Source: Candidatus Thiobius zoothamnicola (GTDB lineage: Bacteria; Pseudomonadota; Gammaproteobacteria; Chromatiales; Chromatiaceae). Taken from it: 64,000 nucleotides of DNA. Where the stretch lies: the NCBI GenBank assembly GCA_030826945.1, contig JAPQLC010000004.1, positions 29,075 through 93,074 on the forward strand, read 5' to 3'. The translations under genes were made by a program, and so were the position numbers. The notes under the pieces are model-generated. The model had not been told where the DNA came from and did no database searches. It saw only the letters and a program-made list of their open reading frames with translations. How positions within the stretch are numbered: position 1 is the stretch's first letter; each line of letters opens with the position of its first letter. Shown in pieces: positions 1 through 8,800 of the stretch.

Positions 1-42
1 CGACATTATTCACCCGAACGCACACATCGCGAGACATTTTGA

Positions 43-648
43 ATGGTAATAACTGAATTTAATGACTATTTCCAATACATAACAGGGGCATGCTCTGTAA
101 TAGCACTGATCCTCATGATCGCTAAAGACATATTCGCCGAGCACTTCAGAGTCAAGCTGATTGTGCTCATAACCTCACTTTCTTTGCTCATCGGTTCGTT
201 CGTTGCTCCTGTCGGAAACATTGAAATCACTTTCACTAAAGTTCTGAATCCAGCCGCATTGATGGTCTTGCTCTTGATGGCCGTTACGTCTGTGATGAGC
301 GTGATAGCACATGTATGGATGTACTTTATCGAAGACGATAAGAAGAGATCACGTATCAATATCTATGCCAGCAACTCAGCAGTGGCTTTCGTTGGATTCT
401 TGTTGATCTACAACGTCTTCTTCGGAAACACCCCAGATCCTGCCGAGTACACCGACAAGGAAATTGTTTCGCTGGTAAAATATAACCTAAACATCAAAGA
501 CTATCGCAGGGCAAAGACTCACTTAATAGAGCTTCAGAAAAGAAATAAACCTGGGTCAGAATATCAAAAAGAAATAGAAGCTAAACTGAAGATGGTAGAT
601 GCTGAAATTGCGCGTGAGGTTTCGCTGACCTTAGGCCGAAAGGACTAA
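43..648 (+). CDS. small inner-membrane protein of unknown function
   Basis: The product is 201 residues and I do not recognise the family. It has four likely membrane segments (about residues 13-27, 37-55, 70-92 and 112-128). A charged, helical cytoplasmic tail of about 70 residues follows (from residue 133), rich in Lys and Glu and possibly TPR-like. The ATG at 43 has no strong ribosome-binding site. The gene ends 8 nt before an attC-like element, and the next gene (smr) runs the other way. That arrangement resembles an integron cassette ORF, and cassette genes often encode small unknown membrane proteins. The cassette reading is inference. Confidence 0.6.
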   Translation: MVITEFNDYFQYITGACSVIALILMIAKDIFAEHFRVKLIVLITSLSLLIGSFVAPVGNIEITFTKVLNPAALMVLLLMAVTSVMSVIAHVWMYFIEDDKKRSRINIYASNSAVAFVGFLLIYNVFFGNTPDPAEYTDKEIVSLVKYNLNIKDYRRAKTHLIELQKRNKPGSEYQKEIEAKLKMVDAEIAREVSLTLGRKD

Positions 649-656
649 AAGCGTGT

Positions 657-760
657 GCATAACATAATGTTTAAGCCGTGGTACTCACTGCGCTCGTGCT
701 GCACGCCGCTTATCAAGGCACCTGAGTCAGGCATCCGTTCATCCTAAGAAGCCGTTAGGC
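657..760 (+). repeat. candidate degenerate attC (integron recombination) site
   Basis: The outer boxes are GCATAAC (657-663) and GTTAGGC (754-760), complementary at 6 of 7 positions and matching the RYYYAAC/GTTRRRY consensus. Inner boxes TTTAAGCCG (671-679) and CATCCTAAG pair only partly. The total length of 104 bp is in the normal attC range and the element starts directly after a stop codon, as in gene cassettes. The central stem is poorly paired and no integrase is visible in the window, so this is tentative. Confidence 0.3.
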
Positions 761-816
761 CGTAAAGAACCCTGCGTTCACTACTGAATATAAAGCGCTA
801 CCTCTGGCAAAGCATT

Positions 817-1329
817 TCATAACTTTCTTTTGCGCGCCAGCAACAGATACACGGCACCAGAGCCGCCATCCCAACGTGGTGCCGTGACGAATGCCAGGAC
901 TTCCTGTTTTTGCAACAACCAATGGTGAACTTTTCGCTTTAACACTGGCTGCCGACTCGCTGAACCTCGTCCTTTGCCATGAATAATACGCACGCAGCGC
1001 ATGCCGCGATCCAGGCTTTGGGCGAAAAAACGGGCGAACGCCCGCCTGGCTTCAGCAACCCGCATGCCATGCAAGTCCAATGAACCTTCCGGCGAAATAT
1101 GGCCACGCTGCAAATCGTGAAAGACACGATGTTGGATACCGGGACGGCGGAATTCGAGGAAATCCGGCGTTTCAATCGTCAAATCCGCCAGTTCTTCACC
1201 TTGTTCAACCGCTTGCCGGTGTGTCAGCGGATTAGGCTTCAGTTTTTTACGATAAGGCTCCGCACACTCGTCCGTATGCGTCTGCACACCGGACATCGCT
1301 TCACGGAACAGGGTTCGCTCATCCATCAT
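817..1329 (-). CDS. Smr-domain protein (SmrA/YdaL type)
   Basis: A 170-residue protein with a C-terminal Smr domain at about residues 83-167. It shows the typical DLHGM motif (85-89), the IHGKG motif (116-120) and a GGSGAVY segment near 155-161. Small proteins of this type in gammaproteobacteria are Smr nicking endonucleases, related to the C-terminus of MutS2; the DLHG and HGKG motifs form the active or nucleic-acid-binding face. The N-terminal 80 residues are charged and poorly conserved, as usual. It is the last gene of a minus-strand run after the TlpA-like gene (14-nt gap). The substrate is unknown. The start could be either of two consecutive ATG codons. Confidence 0.85.
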   Translation of the reverse strand: MMDERTLFREAMSGVQTHTDECAEPYRKKLKPNPLTHRQAVEQGEELADLTIETPDFLEFRRPGIQHRVFHDLQRGHISPEGSLDLHGMRVAEARRAFARFFAQSLDRGMRCVRIIHGKGRGSASRQPVLKRKVHHWLLQKQEVLAFVTAPRWDGGSGAVYLLLARKRKL

Positions 1330-1343
1330 AACAACCGTAGGCG

Positions 1344-1934
1344 CTAAATCCGCTTGGTGGGTTCATGCGTGCGACGCCCTTTATCAATCGCTTCTTGCAA
1401 CACCGGCTCCAATTGCTGGCGGCTAATGCCACCGGTATGGCGCAGGATCACAGAACCGCCGGGCGCAACCACCACCGTGAAAGGCAAGCCTTCAAACCGG
1501 TTGCCCAGTTTGCGCGATAAAGCAACCGCGTCCATATCACCCATCAACACAGGGTAGTTAATTTGGTATTCCTCGACAAATGCCTTGACAGGCTCTAAGT
1601 CATCAATCGCAATACTCACAAACTTCACGTTATCATGCCGGTATTGTGCTTGCAGATCGACGAACAACGGCGTTTCTTCACGACAGGGTGGACACCAGGT
1701 CGCCCAAAAATTCAACACCAGAATCTTGGCGCGCCATTCGCCGCTCTGTCTTTCCTTGCCCTGAAGGTCTGGATAACTGAAATCCGGCAGGATGGAAACT
1801 TCCGCCATATCCATGGACTGATTGGCGATGAAAATGGCGGGTTCTTCAATTTCCGTCGATTTCAAGGCAAAGCCCAGCAAACCGCCAAGCACCACGCCGA
1901 CAAAAGCTACGCCAGCCAAAAACAATGGGTTCAT
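1344..1934 (-). CDS. TlpA-like membrane-anchored thioredoxin
   Basis: A 196-residue redoxin. An N-terminal signal anchor (residues 4-24) is followed by a TlpA/ResA-type thioredoxin fold with the WCPPC active site at 80-84 and a cis-proline loop in the GLPFT segment. Proteins of this type reduce disulfides in the periplasm, for example in apocytochrome c haem motifs. The ATG overlaps the dsbD stop (ATGA), so the two are translationally coupled. DsbD, which moves electrons from cytoplasmic thioredoxin to periplasmic partners, is its probable reductant. The partner assignment is inferred from context. Client proteins could include the two small c-type cytochromes at 23.4-24.1 kb. Confidence 0.88.
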   Translation of the reverse strand: MNPLFLAGVAFVGVVLGGLLGFALKSTEIEEPAIFIANQSMDMAEVSILPDFSYPDLQGKERQSGEWRAKILVLNFWATWCPPCREETPLFVDLQAQYRHDNVKFVSIAIDDLEPVKAFVEEYQINYPVLMGDMDAVALSRKLGNRFEGLPFTVVVAPGGSVILRHTGGISRQQLEPVLQEAIDKGRRTHEPTKRI

Positions 1935-4246
1935 AACTGCCCCACCTGAGCGGCGCGGGCCGCCAATTGATCCACAGTCACATTACCGATCAAACGGTGC
2001 GAACGCAGTTCCTCACCTTGTCGATTCCAGAAATACAGTGCGGGCGGCGCAGGCATCTGCAAAGCATCCGCCAATGCCCGGTCCGCCGCATCCTGACGAG
2101 TGATATCCGCTTGCAACAACACATAATCCGCTAATGCGGCATGCACCTGCGGGTGAGGAAAAACCACTTGCTCCATCGTCTTGCAATAGGTACACCAGTC
2201 GGCGTAAAAATCCAACATCACCGGTTTGCCCTCCGCTTTCGCTGCAACCACTTCACGTTGCAAATCGTCCATGGTTTTAATCCGTTTAAATCTTGTTTCA
2301 GTCGCCTGATGAGTCGTGGAAGCACCGCCAAACACGCCTTTCAGCGGTTGCAGCGTATCCTTGCCACCGGCCGCGACGCCAATCAAAAATAATGCCCCAT
2401 AGATCAATAGAACCAGCCCCAAACCTTGCCAGAAGGTGCGCCAACCATTTTTTTCTACCGGTAAGGGTCTAAGCGCGCCCAGATACATCGCCACAACAAT
2501 CAATAAAGCACCCCACATCAGCATAATGGCCGATGTCGGGATGTAAGTCGGACTGAGGCGTTCCAGAAAGGTAATCGCCAAGCCCAACATAATGACACCA
2601 CCTGTGGCTTTAACCGTATCCATCCAAACACCCGCTTTCGGCAGCAAGACCCCACCGCCTGCACCCATCAACAATAATGGCAATCCCATGCCCGTACCAA
2701 ACAGCCATAAATACAGGAAGCCATTCAAGATGCTTTCTGATTGGGCGGCAAAAGCCAATACGGCCAGTAATATCGGTCCACCGCAAGGGCCGACAATCAG
2801 TGCAGACAGCACGCCCATCATCAAAACGCCGACGATAGAACCGCCCTCACGCGCATTGGACCATTGATTTAAACGCGACTGAATCGCGCTTGGCATTTGA
2901 ATCTGATAGAAACCGAACATGGACAACGCCAGACCGACGAACAGCAAGGCGGATGGAATCAAAACCCAAGGCGTTTGCAAACTGCCTTGAATTCCCAGTT
3001 CCTTGCCGACCAGCGCCATGGCCGCACCCAGCACCCCAAAGGTCAAAGCAATGCCTTGGGTATAAGCCAGAGAGAGATTAAATGCGCGTAATGGCGTGCA
3101 ATTGCCCCCCTGCCCCATGATCAATGAGGACAGAATGGGAATCATCGGATACATGCAAGCGGTGAACGCAACCAGCACCCCCAGCCCCAGACTCAGCAGG
3201 ACGGCGAACCCAGGAGCTGCGGTCTGCAAGTCCTGCAGGATGGCGTCTTCCTGATTGAGCAGGGCATCTGCAGGCGTTTCGGTTACAGCAGTAATCACAG
3301 CTGATTGCGCAGTATCAGCCAGCGCCACAGCGCCTTCGCCCGCCGGTAAAGCCAATATGAAACTATCCTGTTGCGGCGGATAACATATCCCGCGATCCGC
3401 GCATCCTTGATAGGCGACTTTCACCTCTACTTCCGTCGCAGCCTGATGGGTACGCCGCAAAGGAATCTTTAATGCAATGGCATCATGGTAAACCAGCACG
3501 TCACCGATACTGCCATCCGGTTTGACTGAATCCTTTTTAATATCCGGTTCAGGCAAATCATATTGGCCCAATGCGACGCCATCGCCGATTAATTCGACTT
3601 GAATCTTATCCTGATAGAGATAAGTCCCTTCGGCGATTCGCCAGTTCACATTCAGATAATCGCCATGCAAACTTTCCGCCGCCGTTTGAAAAGCCTGCTC
3701 AGGGGACAAAATATCATCCTCCATGTCAGCCAGGCCCAATGCGTCATCCAGTCCGCCCAATCCAAACAACGCATCCGATGGCAAGTTGGGAAGCATCCCG
3801 CCAGCCGTTGCTTCAGCCGACGGCAAAACGATTTTAATCGTCTGTGTCTGCGGTGGATAACAGATTCCCCGATCCGCACACCCTTGCGAACGGACTTTCA
3901 ACACGAGTTCATCCAGGTCATCCGGCAAAACTTCTAACGGTGCTTCCATGCTGACTTGATGGCGGTACACCCAGACTTCGCCAAAGATGGGGTCAGTCTG
4001 ACTCAACGCTTCCGGCAACACCGGTTCGCCCAGTCGCGCCTCTTCGCCATCAATTTGGAGACGGAATTTACTTTGGTACAGGTAATAACCTTCGGCGATC
4101 CGCCAATCCACGCGAACATGATCTCTGCCCACGGCCTCTGCAGACGCCACGAAAGCTTCATCTGGATGGAGAAAGTCCTCTTCAGCCCAGGCCAGACTGC
4201 TCAGACAGATCAACGCCAACAAGTAATGGATAATTGATTTAGACAT
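1931..4246 (-). CDS. dsbD: thiol:disulfide interchange protein DsbD with duplicated alpha domain
   Basis: A 771-residue product when started at the ATG at 4246, which begins a clear signal peptide; a TTG 16 codons upstream is less likely. Two successive DsbD-alpha domains (about 25-143 and 180-302) each keep the motif GCADRGICYPP (122-132 and 281-291). The eight-helix DsbD-beta core follows, with redox cysteines at 364 (TACMYP) and 488 (GPCGGP). The thioredoxin-like gamma domain has CTYC at 685-688. The usual protein is about 570 residues, and the surplus equals one extra alpha domain. It carries electrons across the inner membrane to periplasmic thiol proteins. It is followed by a coupled TlpA-like gene. 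Confidence 0.95.
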   Translation of the reverse strand: MSKSIIHYLLALICLSSLAWAEEDFLHPDEAFVASAEAVGRDHVRVDWRIAEGYYLYQSKFRLQIDGEEARLGEPVLPEALSQTDPIFGEVWVYRHQVSMEAPLEVLPDDLDELVLKVRSQGCADRGICYPPQTQTIKIVLPSAEATAGGMLPNLPSDALFGLGGLDDALGLADMEDDILSPEQAFQTAAESLHGDYLNVNWRIAEGTYLYQDKIQVELIGDGVALGQYDLPEPDIKKDSVKPDGSIGDVLVYHDAIALKIPLRRTHQAATEVEVKVAYQGCADRGICYPPQQDSFILALPAGEGAVALADTAQSAVITAVTETPADALLNQEDAILQDLQTAAPGFAVLLSLGLGVLVAFTACMYPMIPILSSLIMGQGGNCTPLRAFNLSLAYTQGIALTFGVLGAAMALVGKELGIQGSLQTPWVLIPSALLFVGLALSMFGFYQIQMPSAIQSRLNQWSNAREGGSIVGVLMMGVLSALIVGPCGGPILLAVLAFAAQSESILNGFLYLWLFGTGMGLPLLLMGAGGGVLLPKAGVWMDTVKATGGVIMLGLAITFLERLSPTYIPTSAIMLMWGALLIVVAMYLGALRPLPVEKNGWRTFWQGLGLVLLIYGALFLIGVAAGGKDTLQPLKGVFGGASTTHQATETRFKRIKTMDDLQREVVAAKAEGKPVMLDFYADWCTYCKTMEQVVFPHPQVHAALADYVLLQADITRQDAADRALADALQMPAPPALYFWNRQGEELRSHRLIGNVTVDQLAARAAQVGQL

Positions 4247-4311
4247 ATTCCGACTCTGCTCAAATAGTTCGGCAGCCCTGTTCGTTTCACTCAAGCTGCG
4301 GCTATGCGCAT

Positions 4312-5376
4312 TCAGACATGGTATTGGACGCTCAGTTCATGAACCGCCGTAATCATGGCGGCGGCATGTTCAGGCGGTATTTCAGGATGAATGCCATGTC
4401 CCAAATTGAACACATGACCAGAACCCGCACCATAAGATTCGAGCACTTTGCCAACCGCGTTCCGAATCACCTCTGGCGAAGCATATAATACGCAAGGGTC
4501 CAAATTACCCTGCAAGGCCACCTTTTGTCCGACCCGCTCACGGGCCTCGCCAATATCCGTCGTCCAATCCACACCTAAGGCATCACAGCCGCTTCCCGCC
4601 ATGACTTCCAACCATTGGCCGCCCCCTTTGGTGAACAAAACCACCGGAATCCGATGTCCTGCAAACTCCCGGGTCAAGCCATCAACAATGCGCTGCATAT
4701 ACGCCAACGAAAAGCGTTGATAGTTGTCAGGAGCCAGAACCCCTCCCCAGGTGTCAAATAACATCACTGCCTGAGCACCGGCCGCAATTTGCGCATTCAA
4801 ATAAGCAATCACCGCATCGGCTAATTTAGCCAACAAATCATGCAAAACATCCGGCTCATCAAATAACAAGCCTTTCACTCGCGCAAATTGTTTGCTGCCC
4901 TCTCCTTCAACCATATAAGTGGCTAATGTCCAGGGACTGCCGGAGAAACCAATCAAAGGTACGCGATGGCATAATTCGCGGCGAATCAAACGCACCGCGT
5001 CCATGACATAACGCAAATCCTCTTCCGGGTCAGGCACCCCAAGCGCGGCGACATCAGACTGACATCGGATCGGGCGATGAAATTTCGGCCCTTCCCCATC
5101 ACCAAAATACAGCCCCAGGCCCATCGCATCTGGAATGGTTAAAATATCCGAAAACAAAATCGCCGCATCCAACGGGAAACGCGCCAAAGGTTGCAAAGTC
5201 ACTTCACAAGCCAGTTCGGGGGTGCGACATAAGTCCATAAAGCTCCCCGCTTTGGCACGGGTCGCGCGATATTCCGGCAGATAGCGTCCAGCTTGACGCA
5301 TCATCCATACTGGCGTTTTATCAACAGGCTGGCGCAACAAAGCCCTTAACAAGCGATCATTTTGTAATTCAGACAT
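4312..5376 (-). CDS. hemE: uroporphyrinogen decarboxylase
   Basis: The product is 354 residues, the standard family length. It decarboxylates the four acetate side chains of uroporphyrinogen III to give coproporphyrinogen III, a cytosolic step of haem synthesis. The signature [11 protein letters not shown] lies at 27-37, and the family-typical [18 protein letters not shown] and LFDTWGG segments follow in order. It sits between a Rieske gene (34-nt gap) and dsbD on the same strand. Two other haem-pathway genes, hemH and hemB, occur elsewhere in the window. Confidence 0.97.
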   Translation of the reverse strand: MSELQNDRLLRALLRQPVDKTPVWMMRQAGRYLPEYRATRAKAGSFMDLCRTPELACEVTLQPLARFPLDAAILFSDILTIPDAMGLGLYFGDGEGPKFHRPIRCQSDVAALGVPDPEEDLRYVMDAVRLIRRELCHRVPLIGFSGSPWTLATYMVEGEGSKQFARVKGLLFDEPDVLHDLLAKLADAVIAYLNAQIAAGAQAVMLFDTWGGVLAPDNYQRFSLAYMQRIVDGLTREFAGHRIPVVLFTKGGGQWLEVMAGSGCDALGVDWTTDIGEARERVGQKVALQGNLDPCVLYASPEVIRNAVGKVLESYGAGSGHVFNLGHGIHPEIPPEHAAAMITAVHELSVQYHV

Positions 5377-5410
5377 AAATTCATCAGAGCGGATTAGCTA
5401 AACGACAACT

Positions 5411-5752
5411 TTAAACCAATTTAACCCATAGCTCACCCTCACAAATCTTCGTCGGCAATGGCGTCAAACGTTGACCAACGCAAGGCCCCTGCAGGCAAAA
5501 ACCATCACTCATACGAAACAATGCGCCATGCATAGCACATTGGATATAATGGCCGCTGGCGTCAAGAAACTGATCAGGCACCCATTCCAATGGCGCACCA
5601 GTATGTGGGCAGACATTTTGATACGCCAATATCCCCTCATGACGATATACCACGAAAAAAGCGGCCTGCATGGTTTGATCCGCAACACAAAAACCCCGTG
5701 TTTGCGTTCCATCAACCTGCGGTATCGAACCGGTATTGAACCAATTCCTCAT
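5411..5752 (-). CDS. small Rieske [2Fe-2S] protein
   Basis: A 113-residue protein made only of a Rieske domain. The cluster ligands are visible as CPHTGAP (C48, H50) and CAMH (C72, H75), the CxH...CxxH pattern of Rieske ferredoxins. There is no signal or membrane segment, so it should be a soluble cytoplasmic electron carrier. The lack of the disulfide-forming cysteines of bc1-type Rieske proteins points to the low-potential ferredoxin-like class. It is the first gene of the hemE-dsbD run. A role beside hemE is not obvious, and its redox partner is unknown. Confidence 0.88.
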   Translation of the reverse strand: MRNWFNTGSIPQVDGTQTRGFCVADQTMQAAFFVVYRHEGILAYQNVCPHTGAPLEWVPDQFLDASGHYIQCAMHGALFRMSDGFCLQGPCVGQRLTPLPTKICEGELWVKLV

Positions 5753-5866
5753 ATAAATGCAATCTACAGAAAGTAATATTAGACGGATTTAAGTCTCGTA
5801 TTTTACTGAAAAATAATTTAATTTAGGACCCTTCAAATTAAAGTGAGAATAGATAAGGGACACGCG

Positions 5867-8800
5867 GTGCTTAGAAACTTGAAAACGTTGATTGCTAGCC
5901 TGATTGGCGTAGGGATTACCATAATTGGATATCAATATATGGTGACTGGCCAGGAGCACAGAGAAAATTATCAAACATCACAGGATCGCTCCAATTATTT
6001 GGAGAAAAAACTCCAGAAAAAGCTGAATACGCCCAAACCTTATGATAAACCGAAAGAGGCAATGCAGTATTACGTGGATCAGCGTAAACCAATAGGTGCA
6101 ACCAACATCCCTGTTCAACTTTACCAAACAGCACGTCAACAAATGAACGACATGCCCAGACTGAATTCCAGTCAAAATCTGCTCTTACCTAGCATTAACG
6201 AAAGCAGTCTGCCGAGCGCATTAGCTAATGAAAAAACAAGCGCTAATTTCTCAAACTGGAACTCCTTAGGACCTGGTAATGTCGGTGGACGCACACGTAC
6301 TTTGGCAATTAACCCAAGTTCACCGGATACGATGTACACTGCTGGAGTTGCCGGAGGTATTTGGAAAACCACAAATGGCGGATCCAGTTGGTCTCCCCTG
6401 AATGATTTGATGAATAACATGGCGGTAACCACTATCATTATTGATCCAAATAATCACGACACATTATATGCTGGCACAGGGGAGGGGTTTTTCAATATCG
6501 ATGCAGTGCGTGGCGACGGCATATTCAAAAGCACGGATGCCGGCTTAACTTGGACACATTTAGATACAACATCAAATAACCCAGATTTTCACTACGTAAA
6601 TAAACTGGCCATCAACTCGCATAATCCTAACCAAGTTTATACGGCTACTCGCGCTGGCGTTTTTCGTTCAATAGATGGCGGAGCTTCTTGGGTGAAAACA
6701 CTTGCCAGTAATAATATTCACGATGTAGGGTGCCTGGACTTACAGATCCGCACAGACAACCCCAATGTTCTAATAACATCATGTGGCAGCTTTTATCAAA
6801 GTACAGTTTATCGTTCAACTGACGGCGGAAATAGCTGGTCCAGCGTACTAACTGAACCTAGCATGGGCCGCGTATCTCTGACAATTGCCCCATCCGACCA
6901 GGATGTCATGTATGCATTGTCAGCAACAAATTATTCTACTCCTGGAAATTACCGTTTCGGCTTACATGCGGTATTCAAATCCACTGATAGTGGCGCTACA
7001 TGGGTAGCTACAGTACGTAATTCAGATAGCAATAAACTAAACACCGTATTATTAACTAATGTTCTATACGCTTACTTTAATAACTGCAATGGTAGTTCCG
7101 ACATATATATTAACCAAGGTTGGTACGATAATATTATCGCAGTTGACCCAATAGATCCAAATATTGTTTGGGCTGGCGGCATTGATTTATTTCGCTCTGA
7201 TGATGGCGGCACCAATTGGGGAATTGCTTCTTATTGGTGGACAAATAACAGTTCCGCATCCTATGCACATGCCGACCAACACGGTATTTATTTTCACCCA
7301 GATTATGATGGCTCAACCAACAAAACAGCTTTTTTCAGCCACGATGGTGGACTCTCACGTACTTTAGATGCACGTGCCAGTACGCAAACTAATCCTTGTA
7401 ACGCCCCAGCCTCAAGTGGATTTGAATATACCAGTTTAAACAACAATTACGCGGTGACCCAATTTTACCATGGACTAGCCTATCCAGATGGAACAACCTT
7501 TTTTGGCGGTACTCAAGATAACGGCACTATTCGCGGTACAACAAGCGGCGGCATGATCTGGAGTGAAATACTTGGCGGCGATGGAGGTTACGTTGCCGTT
7601 GACCCTGACAATACCAACAATTTGTTCGCCGAATCTCAGTATCGCAACCTCGTAAAATCTGTTAATGGGGGTTCTAACTTCAATCAAGCAGTATCAGGCA
7701 TTTCTGAATCAACCAATAATTTTTCTTTTATCACACCCTATATATTAGATCCCAATAATCCACAAATTTTGTGGATAGGCGGGAAAACTCTCTGGAAAAC
7801 AATCGATCAAGCGAACAACTGGTTTCAAGCAAGTACGACGGATATGTTGTCTCGCTCAGCAAGTGCTTGGGCTGTCGCAATTGGTGACTCCAATTATGTT
7901 GCAGTAGGGGATGAAAATGGTGAGATTCACTATACCACTAATGCCAACTCAACCAATTCCAGCACCGACTGGCCATCAAGCCAGCCAGCTAATGGAGTCA
8001 TCTCATCGCTAACCTACGCCCCCAACGATAAAAAAGTTTTATACGCCACTTACTCCACTTTTGGCCAAGATCACATTTGGAAAAGTACGAATAGTGGAGC
8101 AAGCTGGACAGCTATTGACAACCGTGGTTCAGCTAATGGCATACCAGATATACCTGTACATACCTTAGCAATTGATCCTAGTGATTCAACACGTTTGTTT
8201 GCAGGCACTGATCTTGGCATATTTGTTAGCAACGACGGTGGTAGTAACTGGGCTGTGGAAAATACTGGCTTTACCAATACTGTCGTCGAAAATTTACAGA
8301 TCATCCAATCAGACAGCATTAGCACACTATTTGCATTTACACATGGAAGAGGGGCCTGGAGCACGACATTAGCAACCTCAACGGACACCACGCCGGACGC
8401 ATTCAGTTTCACTGACCAAACCGATGTGGAGCGATCCACACCCATCACCTCCAATGCGATTACCGTCTCCGGGATCAACAGCGCCGCCGCTATTTCGGTC
8501 AACAATGGCGAATACCGCATCAATAACGGCAGCTTCACCAGCACGACCGGCACGGTAGCGAATGGCAATACCGTGCAAGTCCGTCACACGTCTTCAGACA
8601 GTTTCAGTACAACAACGGATACGGTGTTAACCATCGGTGGCGTTAGCGATACCTTCACCTCCACCACGCTAGCAATCGATACCACACCAGACGCATTCAG
8701 TTTCACTGACCAAACCGATGTAGGGCGATCCACACCCATCACCTCCAATGCGATTACCATCTCCGGGATCAACAGCGCCACCGCCATTTCGGTCAACAAT

